Of a stretch of 48,612 bases of DNA, positions 14,595-23,205 are shown one piece after another (position 1 is the first letter of the stretch; each line of letters opens with the position of its first letter). Below the pieces are notes generated by a model that saw only the letters and a list, made by a program, of their open reading frames with translations, was not told the DNA's origin and did not search any database. The translations under genes were made by a program, and so were the position numbers. The stretch comes from a virus, in IMG/VR virus record IMGVR_UViG_3300009109_000155, positions 1 through 48,612 of that record, one strand, 5' to 3'.

Positions 14595-16160
14595 TTAGAT
14601 GCTTAAGTCAAAAGAAATGAGGAATTCTCGTCCGCCAGCAGCATATTCTGGCAGAATTTCGAATTTTTTATTGAAAATGTCCCTGATCTGTAACCCTATC
14701 CTGTACCTGGGTCCTAGGTAGTAACCTAGAGTTAGGTCTAAGGTTGATACATCATCTATAGGCCGGTTGGCATAATCCAAACCCTTTTCAAACTCACCTA
14801 TATAGACTATTCCATAGTCAATTTTGCCAAACGTATTTGAATAACTTAGTTTGGTCTTATACTTGGGTGATTGAAGTTTATCTGTATCTGTATATTGAAC
14901 TAATATACTATAATTTTCATATGATTTATTGAACTTAAACCCTGAGGATTCATAACTGCCTGTATTGATATATTGATAGTCAGCAAAATTAAAATCTATT
15001 CCGTCGCTAAACTCGTAATGCCAAATTGTAATGCCCTTCCATCCTACTTCTAAACCTACACCCTTTTCAGGATTTAAAAGTGAATTAGGTTTAACCATTT
15101 GGTCTCCAAACCTTTCATATAAATTAGGAAGTCTATAACTATTCCCTAATGAAAATCTAAAATCTTTTACTTCAACACCTGTTCTTATTGTTTGAGCGTC
15201 ATCTTCGTAACGATATCCTATCCCAAATTTATATGGAACGACAGATGTTCTTACTTTAGCTTCTTGTTCTTTAAACCAGTTAAAATAGACTCCTGTTCTC
15301 CAAGCCTGATATCTTGTAGGGACTGGAGATCTAAAATAGTAATCATAATCTTCTTGTTGTGCTGTTACGCCTGTTAAGAAATTTTTATATTTGTACTTTG
15401 CGTCTGCAAATATACGAGAACTTTTAACACCCCAACCTGTATTATGTTTTGCACTATTTAAATTGTATCCTAGGGTGAACCAATCATTCCTAATAGATAT
15501 ATCTGTTTTATAACCTGATTGATTACAATCATTATATTCTATCGTAGAAGGTAAGCAATCATCATAATCGTAACTGTAATCTTGAGACACCATAACAACA
15601 TCAAACCCTGCAAAATTCGATTTTGTTTTAAGTGTTGTATTATCATACCAATCTTCTTCACTATTTGTTGTCTTAACAGAGCCTATTGAACCTTTGAATC
15701 TAGATATTTGGAACCACTCATTACCCCCTGAGATCATTTGTTGTGCATCTCCTCCTTTATAAAATACATGTTTATCAAATGTATCTTCTATAAGGATTGT
15801 TCCTGCCATTGAAGAGCTACCAAACAATGCACTATTAGGTCCTGAAATTTTTTGATACTCTTGAAACGTAGGTAAATCTATTCCAAAATCATACCACCCT
15901 GACGAAGGATCATTAACAGGTATGCCGTTTCTATATACTGTTGTGTGTTTTGTGTCTGTCCCGTGTAGTCCTGCTCCAATAAATCCACCAGGGCCTCCTG
16001 GAGCATATACTTTTGTTCCTTCTACTGCTTCTATTGCTGAATTATCGTGTGCTGGATCTGAATATCCTGTAGTAATCTTTGATCCTACTACTAACGTTTC
16101 TTCTACTTCTCCAAATGCTACTGTAGGTAGTAGCATTAACATTATAACGAACTTTCTCAT
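14595..16160 (-). CDS. TonB-dependent outer-membrane receptor (BtuB-like layout)
   Basis: 521 residues. Signal peptide MRKFVIMLMLLPTVAFGEV with a probable site after FG. A short TonB-box-like segment EETLVVGSK precedes the plug, which has VYRNGIPVNDPSSG and ISGPNSALFGSSSMAGTI (the usual Gp.s.lyGs.a.gG.I pattern). A beta-barrel of alternating aromatic strands follows, with LPNLYERFGD and NPEKGVGLEVGWKG, which are classic receptor motifs. The end GREFLISFDLSI resembles an outer-membrane assembly signal. It is intact although shorter than BtuB (about 590). Ligand unknown; the CobS/CobT neighbours make cobalamin a tempting guess. Confidence 0.88.
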   Translation of the reverse strand: MRKFVIMLMLLPTVAFGEVEETLVVGSKITTGYSDPAHDNSAIEAVEGTKVYAPGGPGGFIGAGLHGTDTKHTTVYRNGIPVNDPSSGWYDFGIDLPTFQEYQKISGPNSALFGSSSMAGTILIEDTFDKHVFYKGGDAQQMISGGNEWFQISRFKGSIGSVKTTNSEEDWYDNTTLKTKSNFAGFDVVMVSQDYSYDYDDCLPSTIEYNDCNQSGYKTDISIRNDWFTLGYNLNSAKHNTGWGVKSSRIFADAKYKYKNFLTGVTAQQEDYDYYFRSPVPTRYQAWRTGVYFNWFKEQEAKVRTSVVPYKFGIGYRYEDDAQTIRTGVEVKDFRFSLGNSYRLPNLYERFGDQMVKPNSLLNPEKGVGLEVGWKGITIWHYEFSDGIDFNFADYQYINTGSYESSGFKFNKSYENYSILVQYTDTDKLQSPKYKTKLSYSNTFGKIDYGIVYIGEFEKGLDYANRPIDDVSTLDLTLGYYLGPRYRIGLQIRDIFNKKFEILPEYAAGGREFLISFDLSI

Positions 16161-16164
16161 TTTA

Positions 16165-16551
16165 TTAAGGGTTATAAAGCCCTCCGTATGGTAAGCTCCA
16201 ATTAGGGCATACTGGATACACTATTTTTCCGGTTGGGCCTCCTGGATATGCTGGAGGTATTGATTTTATTCCTGATCTTGCACAAGGCGGTTCTTTCTTT
16301 TTCTTATTTTTTTTAGAAGTGATTGGTGTTAAAACTAAGGTTCCGTCTGGTGTTATGTATGCCACTTCATATTGTGATATGTCTAACGTTAGGCCAGATC
16401 CTCCATCTTTTTTGTCAATATTCATTCCTAAAGCAATGCCTCCTACAATACCTATTATTACATCAGAGGTATCTGCTGCTCTTGCTGACTGTGAAAATAG
16501 TATTAAGCCTGCAACAAGCAATACTATTATTGTCCATTTAAATCTTTTCAT
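16165..16551 (-). CDS. Small exported protein upstream of TonB receptor
   Basis: 128 residues from the ATG at 16551, which has AGGAG 6 nt upstream and begins a good signal peptide (MKRFKWTIIVLLVAGLILF ... ARA, cleavage before ADTSD). The mature part has a glycine-rich hydrophobic stretch IIGIVGGIALG, a KKNKKKK patch and a Pro/Gly-rich end with two Cys. The frame stays open upstream to a GTG at 16659, giving a 36-residue acidic extension that would hide the signal, so the shorter form is preferred. It ends 4 nt before the receptor, so the two are likely co-expressed. Confidence 0.7.
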   Translation of the reverse strand: MKRFKWTIIVLLVAGLILFSQSARAADTSDVIIGIVGGIALGMNIDKKDGGSGLTLDISQYEVAYITPDGTLVLTPITSKKNKKKKEPPCARSGIKSIPPAYPGGPTGKIVYPVCPNWSLPYGGLYNP

Positions 16552-16642
16552 GTTTTTCTCCTGTGGTGGTATGGGAAATTCTAAATCATATTGCGCTGCA
16601 TCATTTAAAAATTCTGTTGTATCGTCTTCTTGAAAGTGTCTT

Positions 16643-17248
16643 TTATACTCTTCTTCCACGCTTTTTACCTACTAAATGTTTTGATTTCTTTTTAACCTTA
16701 CTATTTCTCTTTTCTAATCTTTTCTTAACTTCTGATGGGTCCATCCAAAAGTCTTTGCCTTCTATCATCTCATTTATTTCTTTAGGCTCTAAAAATCCTT
16801 TATAAACCTCAGTAAATAAATGTCTTGCCCACTTATCGTCTGCAATAACTGATGCTAATTGTTCATTTCCTTTACCCCAATTACCTGAACTGTAAGTATG
16901 GAACATGAAGTGACTATGATCTGAGACTTCACATACATCTGCACATAAAAATATTAACGTTGCTGCTGACATACACATACCTTCTACTGATGCTATAACA
17001 GTTGCTGGACTTTCAGCCATTGTTCTCATCAATTGAATTGCTGTAAATATATCTCCGCCACTAGAATTTATGTGTAATATTACTGCATCATTTTCAGTTG
17101 CATTTCTCATCAACTGATTCCAGACCGTATAGTCTTTTGCTTCTTTTATATCACCTGAGATATAAAAGTCTAAGATACGAGCAACGGGCTTTTCAAAAGC
17201 ATCATTCGCAATCTGTGGTGGTTGTTGTATTGGTTTAGATTCGCTCAT
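16643..17248 (-). CDS. clpP: ClpP-like serine protease
   Basis: 201 residues. Catalytic S94 in EGMCMSAATL, H117 in SHFMFHTYS and probable D166 in GKDFWMD form the ClpP triad. INSSGGDIFTAIQL is the family oxyanion/handle segment. The end is a Lys/Arg-rich tail not found in bacterial ClpP. It could form complexes with host Clp ATPases to alter proteolysis. It is not the prohead protease, which is encoded at 35856-36515. The start overlaps the preceding gene by 14 nt. Confidence 0.9.
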   Translation of the reverse strand: MSESKPIQQPPQIANDAFEKPVARILDFYISGDIKEAKDYTVWNQLMRNATENDAVILHINSSGGDIFTAIQLMRTMAESPATVIASVEGMCMSAATLIFLCADVCEVSDHSHFMFHTYSSGNWGKGNEQLASVIADDKWARHLFTEVYKGFLEPKEINEMIEGKDFWMDPSEVKKRLEKRNSKVKKKSKHLVGKKRGRRV

Positions 17249-17588
17249 AATATCTTGTAACTACCTTTATCTTTTCAATTTGTTTGTCAATGATTGCCGT
17301 TCTATTAGGCCAATGTATATATTCCTTTTCAGGATTCTTTTGCAAATTGTAAAGTAGAGGGAGTACAAGATCTTCTACATCACGAAGTTTGGTTGATACA
17401 TCATTTTCAATTAACGTTCTATGTTCGTTTACCATTCCAGAGTTATCTGCATTTAAAATTTTAGCTTCTAGTTCTGCCAATTTATCCATTATCTTATCTT
17501 CGTCGATGGAGGGAGCGCTTGGCTGAGCAGGTGCCTCGGAAGGTACCTCATCTACAGCCGTAAAACCGAAATCAAAATCGTTTGCCAT
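17235..17588 (-). CDS. Unknown 117-residue protein, late promoter
   Basis: N-terminus is short and acidic with a Pro/Ala linker (EAPAQPSAPS). A helical segment follows (DKIMDKLAELEAKILN). The C-terminal part, EYIHWPNRTAIIDKQIEKI, looks highly constrained. No function recognised. A TATAAATA box 18 nt upstream of the ATG leaves a leader of only about 10 nt, which suggests strong late expression. Confidence 0.7.
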   Translation of the reverse strand: MANDFDFGFTAVDEVPSEAPAQPSAPSIDEDKIMDKLAELEAKILNADNSGMVNEHRTLIENDVSTKLRDVEDLVLPLLYNLQKNPEKEYIHWPNRTAIIDKQIEKIKVVTRYYERI

Positions 17589-17605
17589 ATTTCTCTCCTT
17601 TCTAT

Positions 17606-17613
17606 TATTTATA
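17606..17613 (-). promoter_or_regulatory. Late promoter TATAAATA
   Basis: Exact motif in the 35-nt gap after the deformylase gene. Downstream genes in order are the 117-residue protein, ClpP, the exported protein and the TonB receptor, so these may be expressed late. Confidence 0.72.
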
Positions 17614-17623
17614 TTAGATAAAA

Positions 17624-18319
17624 CTAACGACTCTGCCTTTGGTGTTTCTTAACTTTCTTCTGCAGCGCTTTCAATGCACGCTCCAATTTAACTCTTGAAA
17701 CTCTCATAGTAAAGTTTTGACCTAACATGTGATCGTACTCATGTAATATTACACGAGCAGACACTCCTTGATATTCTTCTACTATCTCTTCTCCTTCTTC
17801 ATCGAAGTATTGTATAGCACATTTGGTTGGTCTTTTAACCATTAAATATAGTCCAGGAAAAGATAAACAACCTTCTCTAATTGATTCTTGTTCTTCTCCT
17901 ACTCCTATTATTTTAGGATTAATAAAAATCTTTTCAAAGTTAGAGGCCTTATCTCCCATTACAAAAACAGCAGCATTTATGCCTACTTGATTAGCTGATA
18001 ATCCCACTCCGCCATCACGATACATAACCTCTAACAGTCTTTCTTTTAACTCTGTGGCATTAAACCCGCCATGCTGGTCCATATCTTCGAAACGAAAAGG
18101 TGCTGGAACCCTTTGCAAAAAGGGATCATTAAATTTTAATAAGTGTAAGTCCTTTGCTTCTCTGATCTCAGGAGACTTATATCTTTCTATGCCATTGCCA
18201 TCTAAAAGATCTGTCTCAATACCTTTGGCCAGTTCCAAGTCATCAGATTCATCTTGTAAGTCTCTAACAATAGGCTCTAATTCATCCTGCATCTGTTCCG
18301 ATACAGACATAGGTTCCAT
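17624..18319 (-). CDS. def: Peptide deformylase with N-terminal extension
   Basis: Removes the formyl group from N-terminal Met of new proteins. All three motifs are present: GVGLSANQ (GxGLAAxQ), EGCLS (C151) and HEYDH (H193, H197), giving the metal ligands. The ATG at 18319 is chosen because it avoids a 50-nt overlap with the SET gene; a longer frame starts at 18370. Even so, about 55 acidic residues precede the core, unlike the very short phage deformylases of cyanophages. The tail is Lys-rich. The adjacent SET, glutaredoxin and ClpP genes also act on proteins. Confidence 0.92.
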   Translation of the reverse strand: MEPMSVSEQMQDELEPIVRDLQDESDDLELAKGIETDLLDGNGIERYKSPEIREAKDLHLLKFNDPFLQRVPAPFRFEDMDQHGGFNATELKERLLEVMYRDGGVGLSANQVGINAAVFVMGDKASNFEKIFINPKIIGVGEEQESIREGCLSFPGLYLMVKRPTKCAIQYFDEEGEEIVEEYQGVSARVILHEYDHMLGQNFTMRVSRVKLERALKALQKKVKKHQRQSR

Positions 18320-18320
18320 C

Positions 18321-18713
18321 TCATTTGGCTTTGTCTTCGTCCGCGAGGGCGTTGATTGCTTCTTGTTCATATCTTAATAATAACTCCTCTCCTGCTTTAA
18401 TTGTTTCCTTAGTAAAGAAATGTGTCCTAGGTCCTTCAACCTCTGCGATTACGTTTGGTGTTTCACTATGATTTACAAAGCCTCCTAGTGGAGTTCGTTG
18501 CCAATACTTAGTGCCCCAAACTTTGCCATCCCAATCGTGCATTACAAACACATGAGACAAACCTAAGTCTGTGCCTTTGGGTATGTCTTCTTTCGCAAAC
18601 AAACCCTGTCCATGAACATCACTATCTCCTATTCGTAAACTTGATAGCAAAGGTAAGTAAGAGTTCTCATCAAACGTTACTTTCTTTGCTTCATCTGTTA
18701 CCATTTCACCCAT
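18321..18713 (-). CDS. SET-domain protein (putative lysine methyltransferase)
   Basis: 130 residues, close to a minimal SET domain. GDSDVHGQGLFAKEDIPKG is the usual N-terminal SET segment. GGFVNHSETPNV supplies the NHSxxPN SAM-binding motif, and KAGEELLLRYE the C-terminal GEEL...Y pattern with the probable catalytic Tyr. No post-SET cysteine cluster is present. It would methylate a protein lysine, but the substrate is unknown. Its ATG overlaps the glutaredoxin stop (TAATG), and its stop lies next to the deformylase start. Confidence 0.82.
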   Translation of the reverse strand: MGEMVTDEAKKVTFDENSYLPLLSSLRIGDSDVHGQGLFAKEDIPKGTDLGLSHVFVMHDWDGKVWGTKYWQRTPLGGFVNHSETPNVIAEVEGPRTHFFTKETIKAGEELLLRYEQEAINALADEDKAK

Positions 18714-18943
18714 TATCCTGCTCCTTGTTGTACTAGATTTTTGAGTTCGTTAAACCCACCTATGGGTTTATCGTTTATGAATACCTGAGGAAATGTTTTT
18801 GCCTCTGGTACTAATTCAAATAATTCTTCTGCTGTATAGTCTGCATCTAATAACTTGTATTCGTATTCTAAATTTAATCGTTCACATAAAGCCTTTGCAC
18901 TTGTGCAAAAACCACATCTTGGTTTTCCATATATTACTATCAT
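18713..18943 (-). CDS. Glutaredoxin
   Basis: 76 residues. The active site is KPRCGFC (C10, C13), with cis-Pro segment TFPQVFI and glutathione-binding IGGFNEL. A dithiol glutaredoxin could reduce ribonucleotide reductase, as T4 NrdC does, or the phage peroxiredoxin. It overlaps the gp46 stop by an ATGA. Confidence 0.93.
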   Translation of the reverse strand: MIVIYGKPRCGFCTSAKALCERLNLEYEYKLLDADYTAEELFELVPEAKTFPQVFINDKPIGGFNELKNLVQQGAG

Positions 18944-20610
18944 ACTATTATACTATAATTTTGTTTCTTCTCGAACTTAACTACTGATCTAAACTTATCA
19001 AATAGTTGGTCTCCTTTGTGAGATATTACGAATACATTCGTGTCGTTGCCAATAGTTTCTAATAATTGCATAACATATTGGGTTCCGTCTGTGTCTAACG
19101 AACTATCAAACACCTCATCTAATAATAAGATATTTGTACTAGCGCTATTCTTCATCTTGGCTATTGTTCTCCAAGTAAATACTAACGCTAAGTCTATTCT
19201 TTGTTTCTCTCCTTCACTAAACGATGCGTAACTAAATTTATCTCTGAACCTGGACTTAATTGTTTCTTTAAACGTCTCATCTAAATCAAACTGTACAAAG
19301 AAGTCCATCGCTGCTAAGTATTTATTAACCAATTTGTTAATTATTGGCAAATAGGCTTTAATAATCTTAGTTTTAATACCAGAATCTTTTAATAAAGATT
19401 GAGCTACATCATAATAGTGGCTGTCTTCTGTTAATTTTATTTTGTTTTGTTGTTTGCCTAAAGCATCTTTAGCTAATTTTTTTAATTTTGTTCTCTCTTT
19501 TGTTATATCGCCTACTTTATCTTGTGTGTCAGCAAGTTCTAGCTGTAGTCGTTGTAAGATTTTCTGTTGTGTAATACTTTCATTATTGTGATCCATTATT
19601 TTTTGATCTAACTCAAGTACCTTTTCAACAAGTGTTTCTACTTCAACATACTTTTCTTCTAATTCATCTAAAGCTGTTTGTAATTCATCAATCTTTTCTT
19701 TATCTCTGGCAGTCATCACTTCCTTGTGATCATGCGCTATCCCTTGCTGACACGTGGGGCATTCGTCATTGTCATGAAAGAAGTCTAAGTCTTTTCTGTG
19801 GGTGTTGATTTGGTGTGTGAATTTTCTTTTAAATTCTTCGAGTCTTCTTTTCTTCTCATGGACATCACCCATTGCCGTCTTCTCGCCTGTTGTCGCCTTC
19901 GCAAATTCCCTAGCCGTCTCGATCGCATCTTCTGCCTCCTTAATTGCTGTTGCTATTGTTTCTACTTTAGACTTTTTATCATCTTCTAATGTCTTTATAT
20001 ATGATTCTTGTAACTCCGCCTTTTGCTTAGCCACTTCTATATCACCTTCCAATAATCTAATCTGGTTTTCTAAAAGTGTTATTTTATCTTTAAGAACTTT
20101 ATTCATAGAAGTGAATATAGTAATGTCTAATATATCTTCTATAATCTCTCGCCTAGCTCCTAAATGTAACTGCATAAACGGTGTAAAAGACGCACTACCT
20201 AACATCACAATCTGTGTGAATGATTTGTAATTAAGTTTTAATATGTTCTCCTCTAAATACTTTTGGAAATCTCTTATGTTGGCATCTTTATCTAACTTAA
20301 TACCATTAACTTCTATCTCAAATATCTTAGGCAATTCCCCACGTCGTATTAAATAGTTTCTTTTGCCAATAGAAAAATTAATTTCAACCATTAATTGTTT
20401 TCTATTGATTGAATTAACCAACTGTGGTTTAGATACATTTCTAAATGGCTTATTGAATAGGGCAAAGGTTAGTGCATCTAACATTGTAGACTTACCACTA
20501 CCATTCTCTCCAACGATTAATGTGCTAGGTGATTTGTCAAACTGTATTTCTGTCCATGCGTTTCCTGTAGACAGAAAATTTTTCCACCTTATGTTTTTAA
20601 AATGAATCAT
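18940..20610 (-). CDS. 46: Recombination endonuclease subunit gp46 (Rad50/SbcC-like)
   Basis: 556 residues, matching T4 gp46 (560). Walker A GENGSGKST (34-42), long coiled coils, a zinc hook CPTCQQG, ABC signature SFSEGEKQRIDLAL and Walker B ILLLDEVFD. With gp47 it resects DNA ends for recombination-dependent replication and host DNA breakdown. ATGA overlap with gp47 upstream and glutaredoxin downstream. Confidence 0.96.
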   Translation of the reverse strand: MIHFKNIRWKNFLSTGNAWTEIQFDKSPSTLIVGENGSGKSTMLDALTFALFNKPFRNVSKPQLVNSINRKQLMVEINFSIGKRNYLIRRGELPKIFEIEVNGIKLDKDANIRDFQKYLEENILKLNYKSFTQIVMLGSASFTPFMQLHLGARREIIEDILDITIFTSMNKVLKDKITLLENQIRLLEGDIEVAKQKAELQESYIKTLEDDKKSKVETIATAIKEAEDAIETAREFAKATTGEKTAMGDVHEKKRRLEEFKRKFTHQINTHRKDLDFFHDNDECPTCQQGIAHDHKEVMTARDKEKIDELQTALDELEEKYVEVETLVEKVLELDQKIMDHNNESITQQKILQRLQLELADTQDKVGDITKERTKLKKLAKDALGKQQNKIKLTEDSHYYDVAQSLLKDSGIKTKIIKAYLPIINKLVNKYLAAMDFFVQFDLDETFKETIKSRFRDKFSYASFSEGEKQRIDLALVFTWRTIAKMKNSASTNILLLDEVFDSSLDTDGTQYVMQLLETIGNDTNVFVISHKGDQLFDKFRSVVKFEKKQNYSIIV

Positions 20611-21668
20611 GTAGTATCTTGAGCTTCAATATAGAGGCTTTGTAATAAATTTTTAATCCTTTGTTTACTTAAATCGGTTTCTACAGCGTCAACATATTCT
20701 TTTAATAATGTCATGGTGTCTTCTAGATTTACATCCTCACCTATAGCTTCGTCCTCAAACTCTGAAAAGTCTTCTATAATTTTTAGGCTTATCAAACCAC
20801 ATTGATATAATTTGTCTACGAAATGATCAAACCGTTTGAAGTCTGTCTTCTTACTTACAATAAGCTTTACACAACCACCAGCAATAGAATTGAAGTCAAA
20901 ATTACTGATGTCATTAACACCTTCAAAATGGGAGTCGTCGTAATAGATTTTATAGAAAAGTCTAAATGGGTTATCGTGGTACGCCAAAGCTCTTTTACTC
21001 GTGTCGTAAATAGCGAAACCTCTGGGGTCGTTGTAGTCAGACCAAGTGATTTCATAAGGGTTTCCCATATAAGTAACGTTGCCTCTACTATGGCGATGAT
21101 GAAAGTGCCCACTAACAACAAGGTCAAATTCACTAAAAATATCAGCGTCCATACCGTGAAGGTTAGGCATTCCAGGAACCATGAGGTAGCCTGTGAGTTC
21201 CAAATGTGAGAAGCATGTCGTTGCGTCTGTTGTTTTAATTGTTTCCAATGTGTGTTCATAATTTTCTGTGCATATCCATGGCAAAAACAATACCTTCTCC
21301 CTATCAAGTTGTACTTCTGTGGGTTCTTCGTATATTGTTATGTTATTATATTCCCCTAACAATAAGCTAGGAGAATTTACTTCATTTGTATTTTTAAAAT
21401 AAGTATCATGATTGCCTGGTATCATATGTATTTCAATACCTGCATCACGCGCTTTATCGAAAAAATACTTCTTACAAGACTGAAGTATATTATAATTAAT
21501 ATACTTTCGTCTATCAAATACGTCACCTAAATGACATATAGTTTTAATTCCTTCTTTTTCTAAGTGTGGAAAGAAAAATTCATCATAAAATTTAGCAAAG
21601 TATTGATCAAATGCTAAATTGTCTGACCTGGCACCAAAGTGGGTGTCTGTAACTAGAGCTACTCTCAT
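20607..21668 (-). CDS. 47: Recombination endonuclease subunit gp47 (Mre11/SbcD-like)
   Basis: 353 residues (T4 339). Metallophosphoesterase motifs in order: DTHFG, GDVFDRR, PGNHD, and SGHFHHR with the final metal-binding His residues. It pairs with gp46. The gene begins 2 nt after the QueD stop, so it may be co-transcribed with the deazaguanine genes. Confidence 0.96.
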   Translation of the reverse strand: MRVALVTDTHFGARSDNLAFDQYFAKFYDEFFFPHLEKEGIKTICHLGDVFDRRKYINYNILQSCKKYFFDKARDAGIEIHMIPGNHDTYFKNTNEVNSPSLLLGEYNNITIYEEPTEVQLDREKVLFLPWICTENYEHTLETIKTTDATTCFSHLELTGYLMVPGMPNLHGMDADIFSEFDLVVSGHFHHRHSRGNVTYMGNPYEITWSDYNDPRGFAIYDTSKRALAYHDNPFRLFYKIYYDDSHFEGVNDISNFDFNSIAGGCVKLIVSKKTDFKRFDHFVDKLYQCGLISLKIIEDFSEFEDEAIGEDVNLEDTMTLLKEYVDAVETDLSKQRIKNLLQSLYIEAQDTT

Positions 21669-21670
21669 AA

Positions 21671-22138
21671 TTAGCCTTCGTAAATCGCTGAATTTGCTCC
21701 ATGTTCCCTACACTCACAAGAGACACAATAACATCTGCCTCCTGATATTTCTTTTACCAAATCATTAGCAAAGTGGAATGCTTGTTCTGCAAACTTTTCA
21801 CAGCCTACACCATTCATCACTACCACCTCTGCTAAACCTAATTCTTGTAAGTCTAAAATCTTATCTAGTTGTGGATCTTTTTTATCCACTGCAACCTTGT
21901 GATCAAAGTTATCTTTTAACCACTGTTTTAGATCTTTAAGTCCACCAAAATCTATCACCCAATTTTTATTATCTAATTGTTCACAACCAAATTTAAAACT
22001 AAAAGACAATGCGTAACCATGTAATAATTGACAATGACTATGCGTTGCTTTTGGTTGACGAAAAACTGCTGACAGACCTTGTTCGTGTCCATAAGTTTTA
22101 GTTGAAAAGTATTTGTAATCTATGTATGGGTCTATCAT
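21671..22138 (-). CDS. queD: QueD-like 6-carboxytetrahydropterin synthase
   Basis: 155 residues, T-fold. Probable zinc His residues lie in KATHSHCQLLHGYALS (H35 and H40 among them). WVIDFGGLKDLKQWL and FDHKVAVD are family hallmarks, and the end ECREHGANSAIYEG carries the pterin-binding Glu region. It would convert dihydroneopterin triphosphate, the FolE product, to 6-carboxytetrahydropterin for QueE. Start and stop are tightly coupled to the glycosyltransferase and gene 47. Confidence 0.88.
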   Translation of the reverse strand: MIDPYIDYKYFSTKTYGHEQGLSAVFRQPKATHSHCQLLHGYALSFSFKFGCEQLDNKNWVIDFGGLKDLKQWLKDNFDHKVAVDKKDPQLDKILDLQELGLAEVVVMNGVGCEKFAEQAFHFANDLVKEISGGRCYCVSCECREHGANSAIYEG

Positions 22139-23205
22139 ACTAACTCCTTATATAAATTTGTAGCTGAAAAATATTGTTCTGCTAATTTTCTTTTATTAGA
22201 CTCTAATGCATCTTGAATTTCATTACTATTATGATTCTCCATTAAATATCTAATCCTGTTTTTTAAATTCTCTTTATTGGCTTGATACTGTTCCCAATTC
22301 TCTGTCCACTCTGAAGGATATTTAAAAGTGTCATCATACATTTCCATATATGAAAGCCTATTTGGAACAAAGGGTACACCACCTGCTATCATAATTTCAT
22401 AACAGGATATGCCTAATGTTTCTTGCAAGTTAGCACTGAATACCATCTTTGCCTTTCCTAATAACTCATGATAGTCTACTTTCTTTAAGTCATAGTCTGC
22501 ACAATTTTCAAATTCATATTCAGGAAGTTCATATGCTAAGTCTTTAAAAATTTCTAATTGCTTTTCAGGTGCATTTCTATGTGGAAACAATATTAAATTC
22601 TGTTTTTCAAAAATAGATATAATATCATCTCCAATAACTCCATCTAAATATTCCATTGGCCAGCCAGTTCTAACAATTTTATTCTGTAAATACTCTTGTT
22701 GTTCAGAACCAGGTGCCATAACAGTAGCAAACATACCTATATGAAACTGACTAGCAAAATAATTCTTATCATACGCATCAAACATTGCTAACTCTGCATA
22801 CCTTACCCAGGGTTTGGGTCCTATTTGTCTACCTAAAAAATCATTTGCATCATAACTTCCTGCATGCCATAGTCCATGTGTAGTAATCTTAACATTTAAT
22901 AGCTCGGCCATATACTTTAAGTTTAAAATACCTGGATGCCAGGCATCAGCAAATACAAAATGATCTCCGTCTTTTACTTTACCTTCTGCAAAGAACTGTG
23001 CCATCCATTGTGTTTGTACTGACTTGTAGATATTGGTAGTAGCAAAATCTAAAAATGATCCTGAGGAAACATCAGACTCTATAACAGGTCCTTCTATAAC
23101 TGTAATGTCTTGTCCTGTTTGGTCTGCTAATGACTGTGGAAACTCTGTTTTCCATTGTGATGTATATCGTGTCTCGACATACTCAAGATCAATTAAATAA
23201 ATCAT
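22135..23205 (-). CDS. GT-B-like glycosyltransferase (putative)
   Basis: 356 residues from the ATG at 23205 (MIYLIDLEYVETRY); further in-frame starts exist up to 23238. The C-terminal half has LFPHRNAPEKQLEIF and ANLQETLGISCYEIMIAGG, a pattern typical of the nucleotide-sugar site of GT-B family enzymes (E-x7-E). It is locked between the second T-fold gene and QueD with short overlaps, so it probably works on the same pathway. Glucosylation of a modified base, as T4 does with hydroxymethylcytosine, is an attractive inference but unproven. Confidence 0.68.
   Translation of the reverse strand: MIYLIDLEYVETRYTSQWKTEFPQSLADQTGQDITVIEGPVIESDVSSGSFLDFATTNIYKSVQTQWMAQFFAEGKVKDGDHFVFADAWHPGILNLKYMAELLNVKITTHGLWHAGSYDANDFLGRQIGPKPWVRYAELAMFDAYDKNYFASQFHIGMFATVMAPGSEQQEYLQNKIVRTGWPMEYLDGVIGDDIISIFEKQNLILFPHRNAPEKQLEIFKDLAYELPEYEFENCADYDLKKVDYHELLGKAKMVFSANLQETLGISCYEIMIAGGVPFVPNRLSYMEMYDDTFKYPSEWTENWEQYQANKENLKNRIRYLMENHNSNEIQDALESNKRKLAEQYFSATNLYKELV

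Noticed and set aside
19802-20230. A 142-codon plus-strand open frame opposite gene 46
   Set aside because: Shadow of the gp46 coding sequence, Ser/Leu-rich as expected from antisense reading.
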